Shown one piece after another: positions 1-8,112 of a DNA stretch of 37,125 nt. The stretch is from Enhygromyxa salina (lineage in GTDB: Bacteria; Myxococcota_A; Polyangia; Nannocystales; Nannocystaceae). The stretch spans positions 1 to 37,125 of the forward strand of contig NZ_PVNK01000079.1 of the NCBI RefSeq assembly GCF_002994615.1, in the 5' to 3' direction. The notes beneath the pieces were generated by a model. That model was not told where the DNA came from. It searched no databases and saw only the letters and a program-made list of their open reading frames with translations. A program made the translations under genes and the position numbers. Position 1 is the first letter of the stretch. Each line of letters opens with the position of its first letter.

Positions 1-2
1 GG

Positions 3-1418
3 GGCGAAGCGGTCGAGGTCACGAGCGACCCCGCGGCCCTGGCCCCGAGCGCTCGCACCGATGCGCCGCGCAGCGACGGCCCCGCGCGCCGCCCCCAGAC
101 CAAGCCCCAGCCCCGCCGCCTCGCGAGCCCGGCTCCGCGAACCGAGTCGTGGCGCCGGCCCCCGAGCCTCGCAGAGCTCGGCCTCGATTTCGGCCGGCCC
201 AAGCCGAGCACGGAAGCTGACCTCCCTGACCCAAGCGAAGAGGCCGAGGCCGAAACCGACACCCAGACCCAGGCCGAGGCCGAGACCCAGACCGAAGCGC
301 GCCCGGAGCCAGCGGCCAACGAGGCCCCCGCGCCCGCGCCCGAGGCCGAGCCCGGAGTTCCCCAAGCCTGGGCGATCGACTCGGGCTCTCGCAACCAGAC
401 CTCCGGCGAGATCGGGCGCCTCGACCAGGAAGCTCCCGAACCACCACCAGCTTCGCCACCCGCGACACCCGCGACCCCCGCGGACGGCGACGCGTTCGGG
501 GACGGCGACGCGTTCGGGGACGACGACGAGTTCGCCCCGGTCGACGTCAAGGTCGCCGAGCCCGCGCACGAGTCGCTGACGTCCAAGCGCCTCAAACCCC
601 GCGACAGCGACGACGCCCGCGGGCCCCTGCGCGAGTCCTCGATCTCGACCGAGGAGGTCCCCACGCTCGACCGCCCCAGCGACGACACCCCGCTCGCGGC
701 CGACGATCTCGACAGCGCCGAAGCCGAGCGCGACCACCAGCCTGCGCCGGGCGGATCCAACATCGGGCTGTGGGTCGCGGGCATCGCCATCCTCGCGGTC
801 GCGGCCGGGACCTTCGCCTTCAAAGACAAGATCTTTGGCGACCGCACCGAGCAGCCCGCATCCAAGACACCCGAGCCCGCCGCCAAGCAGCCCGAGGTCA
901 AGTCCGAGACCAAGCAGCCCGACACCGGCGCCGCCCCCAGCGAGGCCGGCGAGCCGCGGGCGACGGGCGGGACCGAGACCGGGCCCGCCGAAGTCAACAG
1001 CGACGCGGGTGACGACGGCGCCGCCCTGAGCGAAGAACAACTGGCCGAGATCGACGGCAAGCTCCGGTCGGCCCACAACCACTTCAAGACCTTCCGCAAC
1101 GGCGAGGCGGCGATGGAGATCATCGAGGAGATCCTCGAGGGCGCGCCCAACCACGCGCCCACGCTGCTGCTGCGCGCCGAGGTCCTGGCCAACAAAGGGC
1201 AGCTCGACGAGGCCCTCGCGTCGGCCCGAAGGGCCAAGCTCGCCGACCCCGAGCTCCCCGCGGTCTTCGCCACGCTCGGCGGGCTGCTCGAAGCCGTCGA
1301 CGACAAACAAGGCGCGCTCGAGGCCTACGAGCGCTACCTCGAGCTCGAGCCGAGCGGTCAGCAAGCCGTCGTGATCAAGAAGTTCGTGGCCCGGCTCTCC
1401 CGCGACCTCGGCCAGTGA
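3..1418 (+). CDS. TPR-containing single-span membrane protein, 5' end missing
   Basis: The reading frame is open from the first bases of the window to a TGA at 1416-1418, so the true start lies upstream. About 250 visible N-terminal residues are low-complexity, rich in Pro, Ala, Glu and Asp, with a short Asp/Gly/Phe duplication. One hydrophobic segment follows at about 762-824 (core IGLWVAGIAILAVAAG), then another Pro/Glu/Lys linker, and finally about 115 ordered residues with two or three TPR-like helices (for example ALEAYERYLELEPSG) ending at the stop. This suggests a disordered, presumably cytoplasmic N-terminus, one transmembrane helix and a TPR domain for protein contacts. Many myxobacterial proteins of this shape begin with a zinc ribbon or FHA domain, but that part is not in the window. 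It ends 10 bp before tsaD and could be co-transcribed. The function is unknown; the frame is supported by codon use and by the continuous open frame. Confidence 0.8.
   Translation, partial: GEAVEVTSDPAALAPSARTDAPRSDGPARRPQTKPQPRRLASPAPRTESWRRPPSLAELGLDFGRPKPSTEADLPDPSEEAEAETDTQTQAEAETQTEARPEPAANEAPAPAPEAEPGVPQAWAIDSGSRNQTSGEIGRLDQEAPEPPPASPPATPATPADGDAFGDGDAFGDDDEFAPVDVKVAEPAHESLTSKRLKPRDSDDARGPLRESSISTEEVPTLDRPSDDTPLAADDLDSAEAERDHQPAPGGSNIGLWVAGIAILAVAAGTFAFKDKIFGDRTEQPASKTPEPAAKQPEVKSETKQPDTGAAPSEAGEPRATGGTETGPAEVNSDAGDDGAALSEEQLAEIDGKLRSAHNHFKTFRNGEAAMEIIEEILEGAPNHAPTLLLRAEVLANKGQLDEALASARRAKLADPELPAVFATLGGLLEAVDDKQGALEAYERYLELEPSGQQAVVIKKFVARLSRDLGQ
483..518 (+). repeat. Two tandem 18-bp coding repeats
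   Basis: The 18-bp unit beginning gacggcgacgcg is present twice in perfect tandem at 483-500 and 501-518. It encodes an Asp-Gly-Asp-Ala-Phe-Gly motif in the disordered part of the partial TPR protein. It is in frame, so copy-number change would alter length only. Confidence 0.75.
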
Positions 1419-1428
1419 GCGGGTCACC

Positions 1429-2481
1429 ATGACCATGGCACGAGTGCTCGCCATCGAGTCGTCCTGTGACGAGACCGCCTGCGCCGTGGTCGACGGCCTC
1501 CGCGTGCGCAGCAGCGTCGTGGCCTCGCAGATCGAGGTCCACGCGCCCTTCGGTGGGGTCGTGCCCGAGCTCGCCAGCCGCCACCACCTCGACTCGCTCG
1601 CGCCGGTGATCCGCGCCGCGATCGAGCAGGCCGGGCTCGAGCCGACGAAGCTCGGCGCCCAGCTCGACGCCCTCGCGGTCACCGACTCGCCCGGCCTCGT
1701 CGGCGCGCTGCTCGTCGGTGTTCAGGCCGCGCGGGGCCTCGCGCTCGCGACCGGGCTGCCGCTGTTCGGGGTCCACCACATGGAGGGCCACCTGTTCTCG
1801 GCCTTCATCGCCGACGACTCGACCGCCAGCGAGCCCGAGCCCTTCGCCCCTCACCTCGCGCTGCTCGTGTCCGGCGGCCACACCGAGCTCGTCGAGGTCC
1901 ACGGCCTCGGTCGCTACGAGCTGCTCGGCGCCACGCGCGACGACGCGGCCGGCGAGGCCTTCGACAAGGTCGCCAAGCTGCTCGGCCTCTCCTACCCCGG
2001 CGGACCGATCATCGATCGACTCGCCGCCGAAGGCGACCCGAGCGCCGTGGCCTTCCCCCGCGCGATGCTCCGCAGCAAGGACTTCGACTTCTCCTTCGCG
2101 GGCCTCAAGACCGCCGTCGCCGTCCACCTCGAGCGCGAGGGTCAGCCGCGATCGCGCGCCGAGCTCGCGGATCTGTGCGCGTCGTTTCAGGCCGCGGTCG
2201 TCGACGTGCTCGTGGCCAAGACCTGCGCGGCCCGACGCGCCCGCGGCTGCGAGCGGGTCCACGTCGTCGGCGGCGTGGCGGCCAACGCGGGCCTGCGCGC
2301 GCGCTTCGACGACGCCGCGGCGCGCGAGGGCTTTCGCCTGGTCACCGCGCCGCTTCGCTACTGTGGTGACAACGCCGCGATGATCGCCGCCGCAGCCGCG
2401 GCCCACGTCGCCGAGGGCCGCGCGCCCCGGGTCGTCGTACAGTCCAGCGTCGCGCTCGACGAGGCGCGAGCGACCCCATGA
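1429..2481 (+). CDS. tsaD: tRNA N6-threonylcarbamoyladenosine synthase subunit TsaD
   Basis: TsaD transfers the threonylcarbamoyl group to A37 of ANN-decoding tRNAs, working with TsaB and TsaE in the cytoplasm. The 350-residue product has the usual family length and begins ARVLAIESSCDETACAVVDG. The metal-binding HHMEGH motif is at about residues 115-120, followed by SGGHTEL, the GEAFDKVAKLLGLSYPGGP segment, and the C-terminal GGVAANAGLR and CGDNAAMIA motifs of the ASKHA fold. Two ATG codons lie two codons apart (1429 and 1435); either may be the start. The last codons overlap the rsmA start by 4 bp (ATGA), indicating translational coupling. No tsaB or tsaE is visible here. Confidence 0.97.
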   Translation: MTMARVLAIESSCDETACAVVDGLRVRSSVVASQIEVHAPFGGVVPELASRHHLDSLAPVIRAAIEQAGLEPTKLGAQLDALAVTDSPGLVGALLVGVQAARGLALATGLPLFGVHHMEGHLFSAFIADDSTASEPEPFAPHLALLVSGGHTELVEVHGLGRYELLGATRDDAAGEAFDKVAKLLGLSYPGGPIIDRLAAEGDPSAVAFPRAMLRSKDFDFSFAGLKTAVAVHLEREGQPRSRAELADLCASFQAAVVDVLVAKTCAARRARGCERVHVVGGVAANAGLRARFDDAAAREGFRLVTAPLRYCGDNAAMIAAAAAAHVAEGRAPRVVVQSSVALDEARATP

Positions 2482-3353
2482 GCGACACCTCCCGCGGGAT
2501 CCCTTCGCCTGGTGAGCTCCTGCGCCGCTACGGTCTGTCGCCGCGCAAGAGCTGGGGCCAGAATTTCCTCCACGCCCGCGAGATCCACGAGGAGATCGTC
2601 GCGGCGGTCGCCGGTTTTGGCGGCGCCGCACCGGCCACGACGATCATCGAGATCGGCGCCGGCCTCGGCACCCTCACCGCCCACCTGCTCGCGACCGGCG
2701 CCGTGGTCGAGGCGATCGAGCGCGACCGAGATCTCTGCACCGTCTTGCGCGCCGAGCTCGGCGATCAGCCCCGCTTCGTGCTCCACGAGGCCGACGCCGT
2801 GCGCTTCGACTATTCGGCCCTCGCGAAGCCGCGGATCGAGGCGGGTGAGGCCCGGCCGGCGGTCGTCGGCAACCTCCCCTACCAGCTGACCGGCCCGCTC
2901 TTGTTCGCGCTGCTCGACCACGATCAACGGACGGGCCCCTGGGTCGTCATGGTCCAGCGCGAGGTCGCCGACCGGCTGTGCGCCGAGCCTGGGTCCAAGC
3001 GCTACGGCGGCGTGACGGCGGCGCTGTCTCGGGTCCGACGGATCTCTCGGGTCTGCTCCGTCGCGCGCGGGTGCTTCTTGCCGCCGCCGCGGGTGGACTC
3101 GGCCGTGCTGCGCTTCGATCCCCGCGCCTCGCCCCTCGGCGAGGTCGCGGATCCGGCGGGCTACCTGCTCCTGGTTCGGACCTGCTTCCAACGTCGCCGC
3201 AAGACCCTGACCAACGCGCTGGCCGGCGTCGCGACCCGCGAGCAAGCCCTGCGCTGGATCGCCGCCGCCGAGCTCGACCCGATGATCCGGCCCGAGCGCC
3301 TCGGGCCCGCACAGTTCGCCGCCCTCCAGCGCGCGCGCGAGGCCGAGGGCTGA
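2478..3353 (+). CDS. rsmA: 16S rRNA (adenine1518-N6/adenine1519-N6)-dimethyltransferase RsmA (KsgA)
   Basis: RsmA uses S-adenosylmethionine to dimethylate two adjacent adenines in the 3'-terminal helix of 16S rRNA late in 30S assembly. The 291-residue protein starts with the family hallmark KSWGQNFL (about residues 24-31). It has the SAM-binding motif I IIEIGAGLGTLTAHLL and the catalytic motif IV NLPYQLTGPLLF, where Asn-Leu-Pro-Tyr holds the target adenine. The C-terminal part (RTCFQRRRKTLTNAL) matches the RNA-binding subdomain. The start is an ATG within the ATGA overlap with the tsaD stop. A single base separates its stop from the mutM ATG. Length and motifs are normal. Confidence 0.97.
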   Translation: MSDTSRGIPSPGELLRRYGLSPRKSWGQNFLHAREIHEEIVAAVAGFGGAAPATTIIEIGAGLGTLTAHLLATGAVVEAIERDRDLCTVLRAELGDQPRFVLHEADAVRFDYSALAKPRIEAGEARPAVVGNLPYQLTGPLLFALLDHDQRTGPWVVMVQREVADRLCAEPGSKRYGGVTAALSRVRRISRVCSVARGCFLPPPRVDSAVLRFDPRASPLGEVADPAGYLLLVRTCFQRRRKTLTNALAGVATREQALRWIAAAELDPMIRPERLGPAQFAALQRAREAEG

Positions 3354-3354
3354 C

Positions 3355-4233
3355 ATGCCCGAGCTGCCCGAGGTCGAGTCGGTCCGTCGGGGCATCGTCC
3401 GCGCGCGCATCCGCGAACCCGTGACCTCGGTCTGGCGCTCGAAGCTCCCCCTGCGCGTCGGCAAGCACTGGCAGCGGAAGCACGAGCAGCTCGGGATCCT
3501 CGTCGGCGCGGTGCCTGGCAAGGTCCGACGGCGCGGCAAGTACCTGCTGTGGCACCTGCACGCCGACGCGAACGCCGACGACGACGAGCTCGTGCTCCTG
3601 ATCCATCTGGGCATGTCGGGTCGCTGCGGCATCGCCCAGCCCGACCAGACCCGAGTCGCCCACACTCACCTCGTGCTCGGCTTCGCCGATGGTCGGCAGC
3701 TGCGCTTCGTGGATCCGCGTCGCTTCGGAGGGCTGCGGGCCGGCACCCTGAGCGAAATCTACGACCGGGATCCGATCGCGAGCCTGGGCCCGGAGCCGCT
3801 CGCGCGCAGCTTCGGCGGGCCGACGCTCGAGCACAGCCTCGGGCGCAGCCGCAGGGCCCTGCGCGACGCCCTGCTCGATCAGCGCGCCGTCGCCGGGATC
3901 GGCAACATCTACGCGATCGAGGCCTGCTTCGACGCTGGCCTCCACCCCCTGCTCCCGGCCTGCCGCCTCGCCCCGAGCGCCTGGCAGCGCCTGGCCGACG
4001 CCCTCGTGACCGCGCTTCGACGCGGGATCGCCAACGGAGGGACGACCCTCAAGGACTTCCGCAACGTGACCGGCAAGGTCGGGCGCAACCAGGATGATCT
4101 TCGCGTCTACGGGCGCGCCGGCCAGCCCTGTCCCCTGTGCACCACGCCGCTGGTCGCCTTCGTCCACCAGGGTCGCAGCGGGGTGTTTTGTAGGCGATGC
4201 CAGGCGAAGCCGCGGACCCGACGCGTCGCCTGA
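3355..4233 (+). CDS. mutM: Formamidopyrimidine-DNA glycosylase (Fpg/MutM)
   Basis: This base-excision repair glycosylase/AP lyase removes 8-oxoguanine and formamidopyrimidines. The 292-residue product starts MPELPEVE, giving the catalytic Pro at position 2 (after Met removal the N-terminal nucleophile) and the adjacent Glu. It continues with the beta-sandwich lysine segment RRRGKYLLWHL, the DPRRFGGL motif, the helix-two-turn-helix segment AVAGIGNIYAIEACFDAGLHPL (seen as its parts), and a complete C-terminal zinc finger (CPLC then CRRC). All catalytic and DNA-binding elements are present. It follows rsmA by one base, as the last gene of the tsaD-rsmA-mutM group. After its stop comes more than 500 bp without a convincing gene. 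Confidence 0.96.
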   Translation: MPELPEVESVRRGIVRARIREPVTSVWRSKLPLRVGKHWQRKHEQLGILVGAVPGKVRRRGKYLLWHLHADANADDDELVLLIHLGMSGRCGIAQPDQTRVAHTHLVLGFADGRQLRFVDPRRFGGLRAGTLSEIYDRDPIASLGPEPLARSFGGPTLEHSLGRSRRALRDALLDQRAVAGIGNIYAIEACFDAGLHPLLPACRLAPSAWQRLADALVTALRRGIANGGTTLKDFRNVTGKVGRNQDDLRVYGRAGQPCPLCTTPLVAFVHQGRSGVFCRRCQAKPRTRRVA

Positions 4234-4766
4234 CATACCTGACCTAAAAAGTGGGCTGGGTCGTGGCCCCCGCGTCGCCGCGTGGTGAAGGCCCGGGGCA
4301 AGTCCCGACTCGAACCACGCATTTGCACTGGCTGTGCCATCGGCTTTGCCTGCATTTTCAGCCTCCGAGTTCTACCGACCGTCAGAAAAATAGCTGTCTC
4401 CGCGCCATGCGTCAGATTTTTGACTGCCCCCTGATGCGGCGTCCCATGCGCCCATTCTCGCCAAGCCTCCGCTCCATCCTCCGATCTGTCCTGCGATCCA
4501 TCCTCCAGCTATGTGAGCTCAGCATGATTCACAAACTCGATAAAGCTCAGATCTCCAACGATCCAGCGCCGTTCTCCGACCCTCATGGCTCCGGCGCACG
4601 ACCCAACCCAACCTTGCGGGCGCCGAGACGTGATCCCGTCCGTTGAGGTCTCCTGATGGGTACCGCCACGCTCGCTTGGTCCTCCAGCTCCGACGCTCAC
4701 CGCCCGGACTTGCCTCCCACACGGTTGGGAACGCAAATTCGAAGGGTCGCAGGAGCGAAGGAGACC
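4234..4766 (+). other. Long intergenic region upstream of the ECF sigma gene
   Basis: This 533-bp stretch has visibly lower GC than its neighbours, especially about 4360-4560, and no reading frame here shows the strong third-position GC of real genes in the window. A 10-bp direct repeat (tccatcctcc) occurs at 4473-4482 and 4497-4506. A GGGAAC at 4727-4732 resembles the -35 element of ECF promoters, but no well-spaced -10 follows. No tRNA or clear terminator was found. It probably holds the promoter and leader of the sigma factor gene, with the end of the mutM transcript. Confidence 0.5.
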
Positions 4767-5438
4767 ATGACCGCGGACGACAAGGCCCTCGCCGCCGCCG
4801 ACCTCCCCGAGGGAGGCCGGAGCGATGAGGATCTGATGTCGGCGTTCCGTGACGGCGAAGGGGCAGCCTTCGAGGAGCTCGTCACCCGGCACAAGCGCGG
4901 GCTCTACAACTTCCTCCTGCGAAGCGTGCACAACCACAGCCGCGCCGAGGAGATGCTCCAAGAAGTCTTCCTCCGCGTGATCCGGGCCAAGGATCGCTAC
5001 CAGCGAACCGCCCGGTTCACGACCTGGATCTACACCATCGCCCGCAACCTGTGCGTCGACGAGAGCCGCCGCCAAAAGTTTCGCCGCACGCTCCCGCTCG
5101 AGGCCAAGCGTCGCGGTCGCGGCGGAGATGCCGGGCTCAGCATCCTCGACGTGACCAAGGCCGGCCAGGTCGACACCGACGCCGCCTCCGAGGCCCCAAA
5201 GATCCGCGACCGGGTCGCCGCCGCGATCGAGAAGCTGCCCGACGACCAGCGCGAGGTGTTCATCATGCGGCAGTTCGGCGGCCTCTCGTTCAAGCAGATC
5301 GGCGAGGCCGTCGGCGCGCCAGAGAACACGGTCAAGTCACGCATGCGCTACGCTCTCGACAAGCTCCGCGGCGAGCTGCGTGACATCGACCCACGCGAGC
5401 CGGCGGCCGCCGGCGAGAAAGCATCCGCAAGTGGCTGA
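4767..5438 (+). CDS. ECF-type (group 4) RNA polymerase sigma factor
   Basis: The product directs RNA polymerase to a dedicated promoter set, usually under control of an anti-sigma factor. Sigma region 2 spans roughly residues 20-95 and includes FEELVTRHKRGLYNFLL, EEMLQEVFLRVIRAKDRY and FTTWIYTIARNLCVDESRR. After a variable linker, region 4 covers about residues 150-205 with the helix-turn-helix LSFKQIGEAVGAPENTVKSR. The start was placed at ATG 4767 because a strong Shine-Dalgarno (aaggag) precedes it by 4 bases; this gives 223 residues, normal for the family. An in-frame ATG at 4656 would add 37 residues of poor quality. The stop overlaps the next gene by 8 bp, as in many sigma/anti-sigma pairs. 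The stimulus and regulon cannot be read from the sequence. Confidence 0.93.
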   Translation: MTADDKALAAADLPEGGRSDEDLMSAFRDGEGAAFEELVTRHKRGLYNFLLRSVHNHSRAEEMLQEVFLRVIRAKDRYQRTARFTTWIYTIARNLCVDESRRQKFRRTLPLEAKRRGRGGDAGLSILDVTKAGQVDTDAASEAPKIRDRVAAAIEKLPDDQREVFIMRQFGGLSFKQIGEAVGAPENTVKSRMRYALDKLRGELRDIDPREPAAAGEKASASG

Positions 5439-6429
5439 CTTCGACGCACGACAGCTCGACCAGCTCGAAGACGCCCTCGAGCGTCTCGAGAGCATCGACG
5501 ACCCCGCGTCGCTCGAGCTGTCCCCGGCGTTGACCGAGCGCCTCGCCGAGTACCAAGACGTGCTCGCGCTGTGTCGTGACGCCTACCCGCTCGAGACCCC
5601 CTCCGACGAGCTGTTGGCAGAGGTCATCGCCGAAGCCCACGAAGTCAGCCGCCGCCCCAAGCTCCGCGACGGCCTCCGCCCCGACGCTCAAGACAGCAGC
5701 TGGCCTCGCTTTTGGGAGCGCTGGCGCGGGACCTTGATTCCGGGCCTCGCCCTGAGCGCGACCGCGGTCGCGGTCTTGTGGGTGCTCGAGCCCAAGCGCG
5801 AGCTCGACTCGGCCCAAGACCTGCTCACCGACAACGGCGACGCCGACCAGCGCGAGCGAGACGACAACGCCGACCGCGAGCGGTCCCAGCCCGCGAGCGA
5901 GCCGAGCGTCGACGAGGCTCGCGCCACGCCCGAGGCCGACGAGCCCGCGCCCGAGCTCGGCGCCGACGACCCCAAAGAGATCCCGGGCGAGACCCCCACT
6001 GAGAAGGTCGGCCACACCGAGGCCCCGACCCGGCCGAGCTCGAAAGCCAAGAAGTCCAAGTCGGGCGCCAGCGCGCCCACGCCCGAGCCCGCGCCCACGC
6101 CCCTGACGAAAGACGAGACCTGGACCAGCCTCGAGCGCGCAAACGCAGCGCGGCGGACCGGCGACTGCGACCGCGCCCGCTCGATCTACGAAGACATCAT
6201 CGCCGCCAGCTCCGACGGCCTCGCCGTCGCCCGTGCGAAGGCCGGCATCGGCCTGTGCTTCGAGCAAGTCCGCCACGACTCCAAAGCGGCCACGTGGTTC
6301 GAGGCAGCCCGCTCGGCCAGCCCCGGCATCGACGCGTGGATCAACACCCAGCGCGACGAGCAGCCGATGCCCGGCGAGAAGAAGCAACGCAACAAAAAGC
6401 TCGCGTCGCCCGAACTCGACTCGATCTAG
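5431..6429 (+). CDS. Single-span membrane protein with C-terminal TPR-like domain, putative regulator of the ECF sigma factor
   Basis: The product (about 332 residues from GTG 5431) has an N-terminal helical, acidic region of about 90 residues (DARQLDQLEDALERLE). One transmembrane segment follows at about residues 109-126 (LIPGLALSATAVAVLWVL), then a long Asp/Glu/Pro/Lys-rich linker and a C-terminal domain of about 90 residues with TPR-like helices (CDRARSIYEDIIAASS, SKAATWFEAARSASPG). GTG 5431 overlaps the sigma stop by 8 bp; GTG 5380 would overlap by 59 bp and is less likely. The position, overlap and topology fit an anti-sigma factor. However, the zinc anti-sigma signature (His-x3-Cys-x2-Cys) is absent, so this role is inferred from context only. 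An alternative is a structural or accessory TPR protein under the same control. Confidence 0.7.
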   Translation: MADFDARQLDQLEDALERLESIDDPASLELSPALTERLAEYQDVLALCRDAYPLETPSDELLAEVIAEAHEVSRRPKLRDGLRPDAQDSSWPRFWERWRGTLIPGLALSATAVAVLWVLEPKRELDSAQDLLTDNGDADQRERDDNADRERSQPASEPSVDEARATPEADEPAPELGADDPKEIPGETPTEKVGHTEAPTRPSSKAKKSKSGASAPTPEPAPTPLTKDETWTSLERANAARRTGDCDRARSIYEDIIAASSDGLAVARAKAGIGLCFEQVRHDSKAATWFEAARSASPGIDAWINTQRDEQPMPGEKKQRNKKLASPELDSI

Positions 6430-6519
6430 CCCCTTGAAAACGAGAACGCCTGAGTCGAGCGCGCGGCGCTTGATCCAGGTCTCGCAGGCTGCTGAACAAC
6501 CCGCGCGGCAAGGTCGCGA

Positions 6520-8100
6520 TCAGCCACCGAGCATCAGCGCGGCCTGACGCTCGGCGAGGGCGGCGATCGTCATCGAGGGCGGGATGCCGGGGGCGCGCGG
6601 GTAGAGGGATCCGTCGGCGACGAACAGACCCGGGTGACCGAAGACCTCGCCGCGGTGATCGACGACGCCGTCGCCGGGGTGACTGCCGATGCCCGCGCCG
6701 CCGAGGGGGTGCACGCTCGCAATCCCACGCTTGCCCCGACCGCTCGGCGCGTTGATCCAGGCCAGCCGCGGCCGATAGGCGGCGCTGATCCGCGCGGCCT
6801 CAGACTCGATCGCCTCGAAGATCTCGGGGTCGAGGTCGCGCCCGACCTCGGTCCGCAAAAACTCGCCGTCAAAGCCGAGCGCGCCGGTCGAGGCGTCGGC
6901 GCCCATCGCTAGCAGGAGCCCGGAGGTCCCGAGCAGGCGCTGGACGATCTTTGGCAGGGGCAGGGCCGAGAGCGGGAGGCCGGCCTCGCCGACGAGGTAG
7001 CGCAGGGGCCCGTCACCGTGCTCGGGCACGCGCAGGTAGGCGTTGGACGAGGGCCCCGCGCCCGAGTCGTGCAAGTGGGCCCGCGCGGCGACGAACAGCG
7101 CGCCGAGGTCGGCGTTGGGTGAGAAGCCGTGGCCCAGGGTCATCGGCAGCCGCGTGAGGCTGCGGTGGCGATCCCGGGCGGCGAACAGCAAGCGCAGGGT
7201 GTTGAGGGTCCCGGCAGCGAGGACGAGCTTGTCGGCGACCGCCCGGTGCTGCCGCCCCTCGCCGTCGCGGTGATCGATGTAGCGCAGCTCGTAACCACCG
7301 CCGCGCGCGGCCGGGAGCTCGCCGACCGCCACGACCTCGGCCAGGGCCCGCAGCTGCGCGCCGGCCTGGAGCGCCGCGGCGACGTAGGTCAGATCCATGG
7401 TCGTCTTGGCCAGGGTCGGGCAGCCGAGCACACACTCGCCGCAATGAATGCAGGTGGTCTGGGTGACGCCGGCCGCGTTGACGACCCGCTGCGGGTGCGC
7501 GGGATCCTTGCCCCACGCGATCGCGAGATCGGGGTAGGTCGGTCGCGCGCCCCCGGCCTCGTCGACGGCGCGCTCGAACGCCCGGTTCTTGGCGGGTCGC
7601 TGCGGGACCGGAGCCGGCCGCAACATCGCGCGCACCCGCTGGTAGTGCGGCGCGAGCTCGGCGGCGTCGAGCTCGGCCGGGAACGCGTCGAAGAAATCGG
7701 GCCCCGGCTCGGCCTGGATGTTGGTGTAGACCAGCGAGCCCCCGCCGACGCCGCTGCCCGCGACGGTCACCAGACGCTCGAAGCGGTGGACCTCGAACAG
7801 CCCGTCATGGTTGACCGACAGCTCGCGCGCGACCCGACCCCGCGCGACCCGGACGTTGCGCACGAACTTGCGGCTGCCGACGACGCCGCGCGGCCAGCTG
7901 CGACGAACGCCGCGGTCGCGCGCGAGCTGCTCGCCGGCCGGACCCCACCACGGACCCCGCTCGAACATCAGCACCCGCATGCCACCCTCGGCCAGACGCG
8001 CCGCCGTGGCCGAGCCACCGAACCCGGTTCCGACGACCATCACGTCGAAGCGATCGGCGTCCACGGCATCCACTATGCCACGGCTGACCGCTTCGACCAC
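6520..8100 (-). CDS. GMC-type FAD-dependent oxidoreductase (cholesterol-oxidase-like)
   Basis: This is a flavin alcohol oxidase or dehydrogenase of the GMC superfamily. The 526-residue product has an N-terminal FAD-binding Rossmann motif (VVGTGFGGSATAARL), a GGGSLVYTN segment, and a C-terminal VHPLGGAGIG and FVADGSLYP region typical of cholesterol-oxidase-like members. At about residues 216-226 it carries Cys-x2-Cys-x2-Cys-x3-Cys (CIHCGECVLGC), a cysteine cluster seen in some members of this branch and possibly binding an iron-sulfur centre. The usual Asn-Pro-Ser near the active site reads Pro-Pro-Ser (GIPPSMTIAALAER), so the catalytic Asn may be missing. The start is GTG at 8100; GTG codons a few residues further in are possible. 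It begins 12 bp after the pepA stop and is probably co-transcribed. The substrate is unknown; a sterol is only one option. Confidence 0.85.
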   Translation of the reverse strand: MVEAVSRGIVDAVDADRFDVMVVGTGFGGSATAARLAEGGMRVLMFERGPWWGPAGEQLARDRGVRRSWPRGVVGSRKFVRNVRVARGRVARELSVNHDGLFEVHRFERLVTVAGSGVGGGSLVYTNIQAEPGPDFFDAFPAELDAAELAPHYQRVRAMLRPAPVPQRPAKNRAFERAVDEAGGARPTYPDLAIAWGKDPAHPQRVVNAAGVTQTTCIHCGECVLGCPTLAKTTMDLTYVAAALQAGAQLRALAEVVAVGELPAARGGGYELRYIDHRDGEGRQHRAVADKLVLAAGTLNTLRLLFAARDRHRSLTRLPMTLGHGFSPNADLGALFVAARAHLHDSGAGPSSNAYLRVPEHGDGPLRYLVGEAGLPLSALPLPKIVQRLLGTSGLLLAMGADASTGALGFDGEFLRTEVGRDLDPEIFEAIESEAARISAAYRPRLAWINAPSGRGKRGIASVHPLGGAGIGSHPGDGVVDHRGEVFGHPGLFVADGSLYPRAPGIPPSMTIAALAERQAALMLGG

Positions 8101-8112
8101 GCGCGGCCGGGC

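Noticed and set aside
4295..4320. Sequence on the minus strand resembling a tRNA T-arm (ggttcgagtcggg)
   Set aside because: The flanking bases do not form the five-pair T stem, the possible acceptor ends are only about 54 bases apart, and no D or anticodon arm can be drawn.
4251..4646. Open frame of 131 codons after mutM
   Set aside because: Codon use is unlike the real genes here, with low third-position GC and rare codons, and there is no ribosome site or recognisable motif.
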